Shown: piece by piece, positions 24,795 to 33,923 of the stretch
Position numbering within the stretch: the stretch's first letter is position 1
How the letters are laid out: every line of letters starts with the position of its first letter
Assembly (NCBI GenBank): GCA_002633085.1
Contig: NSIV01000001.1
Location: 744,001-808,000, forward strand
Source of the DNA: Curvibacter sp. PD_MW3
Lineage (GTDB): Bacteria; Pseudomonadota; Gammaproteobacteria; Burkholderiales; Burkholderiaceae_C
Reading direction: 5' to 3'
DNA length: 64,000 nucleotides
Notes under the pieces: generated by a model
Seen by the model: the letters and a program-made list of their open reading frames with translations, nothing else
What the model was told of the DNA's origin: nothing
The model's database searches: none
Program-made: the position numbers and the translations under genes

Positions 24795-26309
24795 TCAGTC
24801 CTCGACGAAGGCCTCTTCGCGTTTGTTCTTGATTGCCGGCAGCATCACGATGACCAGCAGCAAGGCAGCCGCCGCCAGCAGACCGGCCGACAGCGGACGC
24901 GTGACCAGCACGCTCCAGTCCCCACGCGACAGCAGCAGGGCGCGGCGCAGGTTTTCTTCCATCATCGGGCCCAGGATGAAACCGAGCAGCAGCGGGGCTG
25001 GCTCGACCCCGAGCTTGATGAAGCCGTAGCCGATCACACCGAAGATCGCCACCATCCAGATGTCGAAGGTGTTGTTGTTGGTCGAGTACACACCGATGGC
25101 GCAGAACAGCACGATCGACGGGAACAGCCAGCGGTAAGGCACGGTCAGCAGCTTGATCCACATGCCGATCAGCGGCAGGTTCAGCACGATGAGCATCAGG
25201 TTGCCGATCCACATGGAAGCGATCAGGCCCCAGAACAGTTCGGGGTTGCTGGTCATCACCTGCGGGCCGGGCTGGATGTTGTGGATGGTCATGGCACCCA
25301 CCATCAGCGCCATCACGGCGTTGGGCGGAATGCCCAGCGTCAGAAGCGGAATGAAGGAGGTCTGCGAACCGGCGTTGTTGGCCGACTCGGGCGCCGCCAC
25401 ACCGCGGATGTTGCCCTTGCCGAACGGCACTTCACCCGGCTTGAGCTTGGTCTTCTTCTCGATGGTGTAGGCCGCAAAAGCCGCCAGCAAGGCACCGCCG
25501 CCCGGCAGGATGCCCAGGATGGAGCCGATAGTCGTACCACGCAGGATGGCCGGGAACATGAGTTTCAGATCACGGGCCGTGGGGTAGATGTTCTTGACCT
25601 TGCCCGTGAACACCTCGCGCTTGTCTTCGGAATGCGACAGGTTGGCAATGATCTCGCCGTAACCGAACACGCCCATGGCAATGGTGATGAAGCCGATGCC
25701 GTCGGTCAGTTCCGGAATGTCGAACGAGAAGCGGGCCACGCCCGAATTCACGTCGGTACCCACCAGGCCCAGCAGCAGGCCCAGCACGATCATGGCCACG
25801 GCCTTGAGCAGCGAGCCCGAAGCCAGCACCACGGCGCCGATCAGGCCCAGCACCATGAGCGAGAAATACTCGGCCGGACCGAACTTGAAGGCCACCTCGG
25901 TCAGCGGTGCAGCGAAGGCCGCCAGAATCAGCGTGCCGACGCAGCCGGCAAAGAAGGAACCGATACCGGCCGCGGCCAGCGCCGGACCCGCACGACCCTG
26001 GCGCGCCATCTGGTAGCCGTCGATCACGGTCACCACCGAAGACGACTCACCCGGCAGATTCACCAGAATCGCGGTGGTGGAGCCACCGTACTGGGCGCCG
26101 TAGTAGATACCGGCCAGCATGATCAGTGCGGCCACCGGCGGCAACGCATAGGTGGCCGGCAGCAGCATGGCGATGGTGGCAATCGGGCCGACGCCCGGCA
26201 GCACACCGATCAGCGTACCCAGCAAACAGCCGACGAAGGCATACATCAGGTTCTGCGCGGTGAAGGCAACACCAAAACCGAGCGAGAGGTTGTTGATCAA
26301 ATCCATCAT
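24795..26309 (-). CDS. tctA: Tripartite tricarboxylate transporter large permease TctA
   Basis: 504 residues with about twelve membrane helices. TctA marks: GTLIGVLPGVGPIATIAMLL, YYGAQYGGSTTAILVNLPGE, and the paired ILGILPGGGALLA and PLLTLGIPPNAVMALMVGAM. This inner-membrane subunit carries the transport path for citrate-like carboxylates and needs TctB and a periplasmic TctC. tctB lies 13 bp upstream. The C-terminus ends in a short polar tail. Start MMDLIN at 26309; the second Met is equally possible. A terminator follows directly. Confidence 0.95.
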   Translation of the reverse strand: MMDLINNLSLGFGVAFTAQNLMYAFVGCLLGTLIGVLPGVGPIATIAMLLPATYALPPVAALIMLAGIYYGAQYGGSTTAILVNLPGESSSVVTVIDGYQMARQGRAGPALAAAGIGSFFAGCVGTLILAAFAAPLTEVAFKFGPAEYFSLMVLGLIGAVVLASGSLLKAVAMIVLGLLLGLVGTDVNSGVARFSFDIPELTDGIGFITIAMGVFGYGEIIANLSHSEDKREVFTGKVKNIYPTARDLKLMFPAILRGTTIGSILGILPGGGALLAAFAAYTIEKKTKLKPGEVPFGKGNIRGVAAPESANNAGSQTSFIPLLTLGIPPNAVMALMVGAMTIHNIQPGPQVMTSNPELFWGLIASMWIGNLMLIVLNLPLIGMWIKLLTVPYRWLFPSIVLFCAIGVYSTNNNTFDIWMVAIFGVIGYGFIKLGVEPAPLLLGFILGPMMEENLRRALLLSRGDWSVLVTRPLSAGLLAAAALLLVIVMLPAIKNKREEAFVED

Positions 26310-26322
26310 GTTCTTGTTCTCC

Positions 26323-26811
26323 TCAGCCGACGATAAAGGTCGGCCAGACCGGGAACTGCAGTTTGAGCAGCATCACAAAGGCCAGGTAGCTACCCAGAGC
26401 AAGCACGGCCGCCAGGACCAGCACTTCCTTGAGCTTGAAGGTTTCGCCCGCCAGGCTGGCGATGATGGTCAAGGCAAAAATACCGGCAACCAGCCCCATG
26501 GGCGGCAGACCGATGCTGGGCAAGCCGCCAATCATGATGCCGAACAGCAGGTTGGCGCTGATGATGTACACCAGCGGCTTCCAGGCCCATTTGCCGATCT
26601 TCTCGCCGTCCTCGGTCTCGACGACCAGAGCCTTGAACATGATCAGCCCGCCCAAAAGGGCCAGCACGATACCCAACATCAGGGGAAAGTAACCAGGCCC
26701 CATGCGAGCGCCATTTCCCACGTTGTAATTGGCAGCACCCCAGGCAAAGCCAACGCCGACGGCGGTGAACATGAGCCCGGAGAAAAAGTCTTTTTGACTC
26801 TTGATATTCAC
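26323..26811 (-). CDS. tctB: Tripartite tricarboxylate transporter small subunit TctB
   Basis: 162 residues, four membrane helices; DFFSGLMFTAVGVGFAWGA and ARMGPGYFPLMLGIVLALLG are typical TctB. The start is GTG at 26811, which has AGGAG 7 nt ahead; the longer frame contains no family sequence. TctB is the small membrane partner of TctA. The 154 bp upstream towards gspE hold the promoter; I see only a short hairpin there (GTCTGA-N6-TCAGAC, 26954-26971) that overlaps the gspE stop. Confidence 0.88.
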   Translation of the reverse strand: MNIKSQKDFFSGLMFTAVGVGFAWGAANYNVGNGARMGPGYFPLMLGIVLALLGGLIMFKALVVETEDGEKIGKWAWKPLVYIISANLLFGIMIGGLPSIGLPPMGLVAGIFALTIIASLAGETFKLKEVLVLAAVLALGSYLAFVMLLKLQFPVWPTFIVG

Positions 26812-26965
26812 AAACAGTCTCCTAAGAGCAACTCTCAAACCGTCGATTCTGCAACGGAAAGCCCCTGCGTCCGGATGTGGATTCCACCTACGCCTGAGGC
26901 GCATCGGGTCGCAAAACCCCGGGAATACCCTTGGTTTTCAGCGCTTACGCACTGTCTGAGTGCAT

Positions 26966-28756
26966 TCAGACCAGCGGGGGCGTTGCACTCAGCACCTCGT
27001 CCAGCACGGTCAGGCCTTCGGCCACCCGCAAGGCGCCGGCCAGCCGCAGCGGGCGCATGCCATCACTCACGGCCTGGCGCCGCAGGGCATCGATGTTGGG
27101 CTCGTGGCTGACTCGGTCCTTGAACGCCTCGCTCACCACCAGCAATTCGTACAGGCCCATGCGCCCCAGGTAACCGGTCATGCGGCAATCGACACAGCCC
27201 ACCGGTTTGTAGGGCTTGTAGCTGCCACTGAGCTGCCAGGGCTTCACCACCTCGGCCAGCGCTTCGCGTTTCGCCGTCTCGTCCAGCGCCTTGCACTGCG
27301 CGCACAGGGTGCGCACCAGCCGCTGCGCCAGCACGCCCAGCACGGTGGCGTTGATCAGGTAGGGCGGGATGCCCAGCTCCATCAGGCGCGTGATGGCTGA
27401 CGGCGCGTCGTTGGTGTGCAGGGTGGAGAACACCAGGTGACCGGTGAGTGCGGCCTGCACCGCCATCTCGGCAGTTTCCAGGTCGCGGATTTCGCCCACC
27501 ATGATGATGTCCGGGTCCTGCCGCATCAGGGCGCGCAGTCCCTCGGGGAAGCCGAAGTCGAGCTGCGGCTGCACCTGGGTCTGGTTGAAAGCCGGCTCGA
27601 TCATCTCGATCGGGTCTTCCACCGTACTGACGTTCACCTCTTCGGTGGCCACGCGCTTCAAGGTGGAGTACAGCGTGGTGGTCTTGCCCGAACCGGTCGG
27701 GCCGGTCACCAGGATGATGCCATGCGGCCGCTTCACCAGCGCCTCCCAGCGCTGCGCGTCGTGCGGCGTGAAGCCCAGCGCATCCAAATCCTTGACGGCG
27801 GTGTCCGGGTCGAAGATCCGCATCACCATCTTTTCGCCAAACGCCGTGGGCAGAGTCGAGATCCGCATCTCGATCTCGTCGCCGCGCGGGTTGCGCGTCT
27901 TGATGCGGCCGTCCTGCGGCCGGCGTTTCTCCACCACGTCCATGCGACCCAGCAATTTGATGCGCGCCGTCATGGCGTTGAGCACGCCCATGGGCATCTG
28001 ATAGACCGGGTGCAGCACGCCGTCGATGCGGAAGCGGATCACGCCCTGTTCGCGCCGCGGCTCCAGGTGGATGTCGCTGGCGCGCTGGTCGAAGGCGTAT
28101 TGCCACAGCCAGTCCACCACCTGCACCACGCCCTGGTCGTTGGCATCAAGCTGCTTGTTGCTCTTGCCCAGCTCCACCAACTGCTCGAAACTGGCACCAC
28201 CAGCGCCGCCTCCGGCCTTCTGGGCCGCGCGCACCGACTTGGCGAGCGCAAAGAATTCAGCCGTGAAACGATGGATGTCCTGCGGGTTGGCCACCACGCG
28301 GCGCACGCTGCGGCGCGACTGCCGCTCGACCTCGCCCACCCAATCGGTGAGAAAGGGTTCGGCCGTGGCCACCACCACCTCGGTCGGCGTCACCTGCACC
28401 GGCAGCACGCGATGCCGCTCAGCGTAGGCGGCACTCATCATGTCGGCCACCTTGCCCACATCGACCTTGAGCGGGTCGATGCGCAGGTACTCCAACCCGG
28501 CACGGCCAGCCAGCCACTGCGTCAGGGTTTCTATGTCCAGCGGTTTCTGATCGCTGACGCGGCGCATCGACACGCTGGCCAGCCGCAGCAAGGGGTGCTG
28601 TGCGCTCTCGGCCTGGGCACAACGCGCAATGGTGCGTTGTGCCTCTTCATGCGAGATCACGCCATCGGCCTGCAACCACTCCACCAGGCGACGCCAGTCG
28701 ATCGGGCCGTCGTGCGGCGTTTTGGCAAGGGGTTTGGTTTTCACGTCCGCGTTCAT
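26966..28756 (-). CDS. GspE/PilB-type secretion ATPase
   Basis: 596 residues. An N-terminal MshEN-like region (about 35-190) precedes the hexameric ATPase core: Walker A GPTGSGKTTTLYSTL, Asp box EDPIE, Walker B DPDIIMVGEIRD, His box GHLVFSTLHTNDA, and a zinc knuckle with CAQC and CVDC. Such ATPases drive pilin polymerisation in type II secretion or type IV pili at the inner membrane. No other T2SS or pilus gene is in the window, so its machine is elsewhere. The start ATG overlaps the SpeE-like stop (ATGA); it is the last gene of a tightly packed run starting at lolC. Confidence 0.93.
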   Translation of the reverse strand: MNADVKTKPLAKTPHDGPIDWRRLVEWLQADGVISHEEAQRTIARCAQAESAQHPLLRLASVSMRRVSDQKPLDIETLTQWLAGRAGLEYLRIDPLKVDVGKVADMMSAAYAERHRVLPVQVTPTEVVVATAEPFLTDWVGEVERQSRRSVRRVVANPQDIHRFTAEFFALAKSVRAAQKAGGGAGGASFEQLVELGKSNKQLDANDQGVVQVVDWLWQYAFDQRASDIHLEPRREQGVIRFRIDGVLHPVYQMPMGVLNAMTARIKLLGRMDVVEKRRPQDGRIKTRNPRGDEIEMRISTLPTAFGEKMVMRIFDPDTAVKDLDALGFTPHDAQRWEALVKRPHGIILVTGPTGSGKTTTLYSTLKRVATEEVNVSTVEDPIEMIEPAFNQTQVQPQLDFGFPEGLRALMRQDPDIIMVGEIRDLETAEMAVQAALTGHLVFSTLHTNDAPSAITRLMELGIPPYLINATVLGVLAQRLVRTLCAQCKALDETAKREALAEVVKPWQLSGSYKPYKPVGCVDCRMTGYLGRMGLYELLVVSEAFKDRVSHEPNIDALRRQAVSDGMRPLRLAGALRVAEGLTVLDEVLSATPPLV

Positions 28757-29529
28757 TCGATCGGTTTGAAACCGCGCAGCCACTTGGGTGCCGGCAAGCC
28801 CCACTGAGTCTGGATGATTTCGGCGCGGGCGGCAAGCTCGGCCCGCTTCGGGCGGCTGGGCGTGCGTTGCGCCAGCACCACCGTATTGCCTTCGCGCGTC
28901 GCCTTGAAGGCCCAGATGGCATCGCGCCCGAAGGCGGCGGCAATCTTCTCCACACTGCGGTCAAAGCTCGACGAGCGGCCGAACAGGTTGACCGTCATGC
29001 TGCCTTCCTCGGTCAGCAGACGCCGGCAGTCGGCATAGAACTCCGCACTGTCGAGCACCGGTGCTGCCGCCTCGTCGTCGTACAGATCGACCTGCAAGGC
29101 ATCCACAGTGCCAAACCACTGCGGCTTCTTGATCTCCTGCGCCGCATCGCCCAGGATCACCTGCAGCTTCGCGCTGTCATCCGGCAGATGGAACCAGCCG
29201 CGGCAGGCGTGCAGCACCTGCGGGTTGAGCTCGATGGCGGTGGTCTTCATGCGCAGCACCTTGGCACAGAACTTGGTGAGCGAGCCGGCGCCCAGGCCGA
29301 GCTGCACCGCCTGGCGCTTCGGCACCGTGGCCGGATCGACGAACAGCAGCCAGGCCATCATGCGCTGGACGTACTCGTGCACCAGCGCGGTCGGATCGTC
29401 CATGTCCATGGAACCCTGGATCCAGATCGTGCCCAGGTGCATGTGGCGGATGTCGCCCTCGTCGGAGAAGTGGACTTCGGGGAGAGTGGGTTGGCGTTTT
29501 TTCAAGATCGGGCCATTATCCCCAAACAC
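28753..29529 (-). CDS. Spermidine-synthase-like protein
   Basis: 258 residues with an SAM-type Rossmann fold: AVQLGLGAGSLTKFCAK for the nucleotide loop, AIELNPQVLHAC for the acidic strand end, and LGDAAQEIKK with VDLYDDEAAAP. It is collected with spermidine synthases but the canonical GGGDG loop is GLGAGS, so aminopropyl transfer is doubtful. The start is GTG at 29529, 4 nt after the glycosylase stop; the first in-frame ATG is at residue 30. It ends with a 4-nt overlap into gspE. Confidence 0.8.
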   Translation of the reverse strand: MFGDNGPILKKRQPTLPEVHFSDEGDIRHMHLGTIWIQGSMDMDDPTALVHEYVQRMMAWLLFVDPATVPKRQAVQLGLGAGSLTKFCAKVLRMKTTAIELNPQVLHACRGWFHLPDDSAKLQVILGDAAQEIKKPQWFGTVDALQVDLYDDEAAAPVLDSAEFYADCRRLLTEEGSMTVNLFGRSSSFDRSVEKIAAAFGRDAIWAFKATREGNTVVLAQRTPSRPKRAELAARAEIIQTQWGLPAPKWLRGFKPIE

Positions 29530-29532
29530 ATC

Positions 29533-30099
29533 TCACGCACCTGACACCAGGCCGGCCGCCACCATCACCGCCCGCCAGGCGGCCAGCTTGCGCTCGAAAG
29601 ACCAGCTGGCATTGGCCGGGCTGGTGGAAGGCAGCTTCACCAACGGAAAATGCTCCACGCCCAGACTGCTGCGCACCAGCTTGGCATGCTTGAAGCTCTC
29701 GCCGCCGTTGTGCGCAATCATCTTCAGCTGTGGGCAAAACGCCTTCAGGCTGGCGAAGTCGTTCACCTCGGGGTTGCGGATGGCGCTGTCCAGGCTACCG
29801 CTGCGCTCGCAGCTGGCATAGACATCCCACAGGCCTAAACCCCGGTCGAGCAGCCATTTGCTACGTTTTTCATAGCTATTGGCACCCGTATCCATTGGCA
29901 CAGAAGGCCAAATCGCCTGCAAAATTTTCCAGAACTGGTTGTGCGGGTGGCCGTAGTACTGCTGCGCCTGCAACGAGGCCACGCCAGGGAAACTGCCCAG
30001 GATCAGCAGGCGGGTGGTGGCCGAGACAATGGGCGGCAGGCCGAACAGCCGCTCGACGCCGGCTTGCGGAACAACAGGGGATGGCGGCTTGCGCGTCAT
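29533..30099 (-). CDS. DNA-deoxyinosine (hypoxanthine) glycosylase, UDG superfamily
   Basis: 188 residues of the uracil-DNA glycosylase fold, family 6. Motifs: LLILGSFPGVASLQAQQYYG, then HPHNQFWKIL; GLWDVYASCERSGSLDSAIR; HNGGESF; and LPSTSPAN. Family 6 enzymes remove hypoxanthine from deaminated adenine in DNA. The start at 30099 (MTRKPP) is 4 nt after the tatD stop. Residues between HPHNQFWKIL and GLWDVY (IWPSVPMDTGANSYEKRSKW) are encoded by a copy of the dispersed repeat (29860-29918); this loop is probably an insertion. Confidence 0.88.
   Translation of the reverse strand: MTRKPPSPVVPQAGVERLFGLPPIVSATTRLLILGSFPGVASLQAQQYYGHPHNQFWKILQAIWPSVPMDTGANSYEKRSKWLLDRGLGLWDVYASCERSGSLDSAIRNPEVNDFASLKAFCPQLKMIAHNGGESFKHAKLVRSSLGVEHFPLVKLPSTSPANASWSFERKLAAWRAVMVAAGLVSGA
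29860..29918 (+). repeat. Dispersed ~60-bp palindromic repeat inside the glycosylase gene
   Basis: Head GCTACGTTTTTCATAGC, core GTATCCATTGGCACAGAAGG and tail CCAAAT. It runs opposite to the gene and is translated in frame within it. Confidence 0.68.
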
Positions 30100-30103
30100 G
30101 GCG

Positions 30104-30955
30104 TCACGCCGGCAGCAAGGCCTGCAGGCGCGGCAAGGCTGCCATGGCATTGCGCGTGGTCGCCGCAGCCAGCGCTTGCGGGTCGAGGCCGCGCAAGCCG
30201 GCCAGCACCTGCGCGATGCGCGGCAGCTCGCCCGGCTCGTTGCGGCCTTGCCGCGCACCGGCCGCCCGCGCTTCGGCGGTCTGGTAGAGCCAGTGCGGCG
30301 GCATGTCGGGCGCATCGGTTTCCAGCACGATGCTCTCCAGCGGCAGCATGGTCGCCAGCCGGCGCAGGTTCTCGGCACGCTCGTAGGTGAGCGCGCCACC
30401 AAAGCCGAGCTTGAGCCCCAAGGCGATGAAAGACTGCGCCTGCTGCGCGCTGCCGTTGAAGGCGTGGGCAATGCCGTGCCATTGATAACCTCCGGTGCCC
30501 ACCGCACGCAGCCCCTTGAGCAGCATGTCGGCTGAACGGCGCACGTGCAGGATCACCGGCAGGCCATGCTTGCGCGCCAGCTTGAGCTGCTCGACGTAAA
30601 AGAACTCCTGCCGCGCGCGCAAGGGCGCCTCGCACAGCTCCGGCACGAAGTAGTCCAGCCCGATCTCACCCACGGCCACCAGGCGCGGGTCGTCGCGGTG
30701 CGCAGCCAGCGCCGCATCCAAGCGGGCCAGGTCCTCGTCGGCAGCGCCCTTCACGTACAGCGGATGGATGCCCAGTGCATAGCTGTCGCCGAACTCGTGC
30801 GCCAGCATCCGCACCCGCTCGAAGTCCTGCACCTGCACCGCCGGCAGCACACAGTGCGCGACGCCACGCGCCCGTGCACGTTCGCGCACGGCTGCCACGT
30901 CCGAGACAAACTCGGGCGCATCCAGATGGCAATGGGTGTCGATCCAGAATTGCAT
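30104..30955 (-). CDS. TatD-family metal-dependent hydrolase
   Basis: 283 residues, an amidohydrolase-like TIM barrel. Metal ligands are visible as WIDTHCHLD at the N-terminus, AVGEIGLDYF, LPVILHVRRS and the final Asp in LETDAPDMPP. TatD proteins are 3'-5' DNA exonucleases/DNases that act in DNA repair and RNA quality control. The start at 30955 precedes WIDTHCHLD directly, as usual. It sits between lolD and the DNA glycosylase in one packed run. Confidence 0.92.
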   Translation of the reverse strand: MQFWIDTHCHLDAPEFVSDVAAVRERARARGVAHCVLPAVQVQDFERVRMLAHEFGDSYALGIHPLYVKGAADEDLARLDAALAAHRDDPRLVAVGEIGLDYFVPELCEAPLRARQEFFYVEQLKLARKHGLPVILHVRRSADMLLKGLRAVGTGGYQWHGIAHAFNGSAQQAQSFIALGLKLGFGGALTYERAENLRRLATMLPLESIVLETDAPDMPPHWLYQTAEARAAGARQGRNEPGELPRIAQVLAGLRGLDPQALAAATTRNAMAALPRLQALLPA

Positions 30956-30969
30956 CGCCCCACCACCGT

Positions 30970-31639
<670 letters not shown>

Positions 31640-31647
<8 letters not shown>

Positions 31648-32896
31648 AACGCAGGGCCTCGGCGGGGTTGACGCGGCTGGCGCGCCAGCTCGGGTAGATG
31701 GTGGCCACAAAAGCCAACACCAGGGAAATGATGGCAATCGGCACGATGTCGCTGCTTTGCGGGTCGCTCGGCATGCGGCTGATCAGGTAGATGTCCTGCG
31801 GCAGGAAGCTGGCGTGGAACAAACGCTCCAACGCCGGCACGATGACGTCGATGTTGAAGGCCACACCCAAGCCCAGCAGCAGGCCGGCCAGCGTGCCGAT
31901 CACGCCCACCATGGCGCCCTGCACCATGAAGACGCCCATGATGCTCTGCGGGCTGGCACCCAGCGTACGCAGGATGGCGATGTCGGCACGCTTGTCGGTC
32001 ACCGTCATCACCAGCGTGCTGACCAGGTTGAAGGCGGCCACCGCCACAATCAGGGTGAGGATGATGAACATCATGCGTTTTTCCAACTGCACAGCGGCGA
32101 ACCAGTTGCGGTTCTGCCGTGTCCAGTCGCGGATCAACAGATCGCCGCTCAGGCTGCGCGCCAACTGCCCCGCCACTTCGCGCGCCTGGTGCAGATCGCG
32201 GATCTTGAGACGGATGCCGGTTGGCCCTTCGAGCCGGAAAATCTTGGCCGCGTCGTCCACATGCATCATCACCAGCCCAGCGTCGTATTCGTAATGCCCG
32301 GAGTCGAAGGTGCCGACCACCGTCATCTGCTTCAGGCGCGGCACCACGCCGGCTGGCGTCACCTGGCCGCTGGGTGCCACCAGGGTCACCTTGTCGCCCT
32401 CGCGCACGCCCATGGCACGCGCCAGGTCCGCCCCCAGCACGATGCCGAATTCGCCTGCCACCAGCCGCGCCAGTGCGCCGTTCTTCAGGGTCACGGCCAG
32501 GTCGGTCACCTCGGGTTCGCGCTCCGGGTCGATGCCGCGCACGATGGTGCCTTTCATGTCCTCACCACGCGCCAGCAAGGCCTGCGTGCCGATGAAGGGC
32601 GCGGCCCCGATCACCTGCGGGTTGGCACGTGCCTCGCGCAGGGTCAGGGTCACATCGGGCAGCGCCGCACCGTTGGGCGCGAAGATCTCGATGTGCGACA
32701 CCACGCCCAGCATGCGGTCGCGCACCTCCTTCTGGAAGCCGTTCATCACGCTGAGCACAATGATGAGCGCAGCCACCCCCAGCGCAATGCCCAGCATGGA
32801 CACGCCCGAGATGAAAGAGATGAACCCGTTGCGCCGGGTGGCGCGGCCGGCGCGGGTGTAGCGCCAGCCGAGAATGAGTTCGTAGGGGATTTGCAT
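31640..32896 (-). CDS. lolC: Lipoprotein-releasing system permease LolC/LolE
   Basis: 418 residues with one N-terminal and three C-terminal membrane helices around a large periplasmic domain. It starts [40 protein letters not shown] is the first helix, and the final helices contain [19 protein letters not shown] and NPAEALRYE at the very end. One permease gene with lolD suggests a LolCD homodimer (LolF-type) system, known from other bacteria lacking a LolC/LolE pair. First gene of the minus-strand run that reaches to gspE. Confidence 0.92.
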
Positions 32897-32993
32897 GTTT
32901 ATTTGGGTTCCGGTCGCCATTATTCGCGATGAATGGCATCCGCAGTTCAGCCCCCCGCCGATGCGAGGCAACATTTGACCGGACAATAGCAGC

Positions 32994-33923
32994 ATGCACC
33001 TCCTGATTCCGTTCGCTGCCAGTGACGACCCGGCCAGCCGCCAGACCTTGCGCAGCCTGCGCCTGCCCCATCTGACGCGACTGCTGGCCCGGTTGACACC
33101 GCAGCCGGCCGAGGCCGGCGCGGCCAACTCGCCCGCCCTGCCGCACGAACGCGCGTTGGCAGCGGCCATGGGACTGGACCCGCTGACGACACCCTGGGCG
33201 GCGCTGCAGGCCCATGACCTGGGCTGGGAGGGCGCACGTGAGGAAGCCTGGGCCTTCATCACCCCCAGCCACTGGCAGGTGGGGCAAGCGCAGGTGACGC
33301 TGCTGGCCCCCGAAGAACTGGCGCTGGCGGAAGACGAATCACGCACGCTGCTGGCGGCCATGCAGCCCTACTTCGCCGAAGACGGCATCACGCTGATCTA
33401 TGAAAACCCGACGCGCTGGCTGGCACGCGGTGCCGCCTTTCGCGGCCTGGCCACCGCCGCACCCGAGCGCGCGGTCGGGCGCGACGTGGCGCCCTGGCTA
33501 CCCGCCTCGCCCACCCTGCGCCGGCTGCAGAACGAGATGCAGATGCTGCTCTACACCCATGCCGTCAACGAGGCGCGCGCCCAGCGCCGCGCGCTGGCGG
33601 TGAACTCGTTCTGGATCAGCGGCAGCGGCACCCTGGCAGCCGCGCCCATGCCACCAGCCGAACGTCCTTTGGTGCCGCAGACGCTGATACAGGCCGCACT
33701 GCGCCAGGACTGGCCGGCCTGGGGCCAGGCCTGGGAGACACTCGATGCCACGCAGGGCGCTGCCCTGCTGGCCGCCCTGGAACAGGGCAACGCCGCGGTA
33801 CGACTGACACTGTGCGGCGAGCGGCAGGCCCAGACCTTTGCCCTGGCGCCACGCAGCCTCCGCTCAAAGTTATCAAGCATTTTCGGGGCCCCGCCCTTGT
33901 CGAACATCATGGATAAGCTATGA
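32994..33923 (+). CDS. Conserved protein, phosphoglycerate-mutase-like
   Basis: 309 residues, soluble. It opens MHLLIPFAASDDPASRQTLR and contains ALPHERALAAAMGL and NEMQMLLYTHAVNEARAQ. I recall similar Burkholderiales proteins annotated as cofactor-independent phosphoglycerate-mutase-like, but I see no metal-ligand motifs of an active mutase, so enzyme activity is uncertain. GACAAT ends 6 nt before the ATG, consistent with a leaderless mRNA. The last codons overlap the recJ start by 4 nt, so it is co-translated with recJ. Confidence 0.7.
   Translation: MHLLIPFAASDDPASRQTLRSLRLPHLTRLLARLTPQPAEAGAANSPALPHERALAAAMGLDPLTTPWAALQAHDLGWEGAREEAWAFITPSHWQVGQAQVTLLAPEELALAEDESRTLLAAMQPYFAEDGITLIYENPTRWLARGAAFRGLATAAPERAVGRDVAPWLPASPTLRRLQNEMQMLLYTHAVNEARAQRRALAVNSFWISGSGTLAAAPMPPAERPLVPQTLIQAALRQDWPAWGQAWETLDATQGAALLAALEQGNAAVRLTLCGERQAQTFALAPRSLRSKLSSIFGAPPLSNIMDKL

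Noticed and set aside
24685..25212. 176-codon extension upstream of DUF3422
   Set aside because: It crosses the tctA terminator and reads tctA out of frame; ATG 24684 has a ribosome binding site.
24639..26336. 565-codon plus-strand frame opposite tctA
   Set aside because: His/Gln/Arg-rich shadow of a transmembrane gene; no start site or motif.
30100..30507. N-terminal extension of the DNA glycosylase frame
   Set aside because: It lies fully antiparallel-in-frame over tatD coding sequence and is Arg/Ser/Pro-rich; the start at 30099 fits the family.
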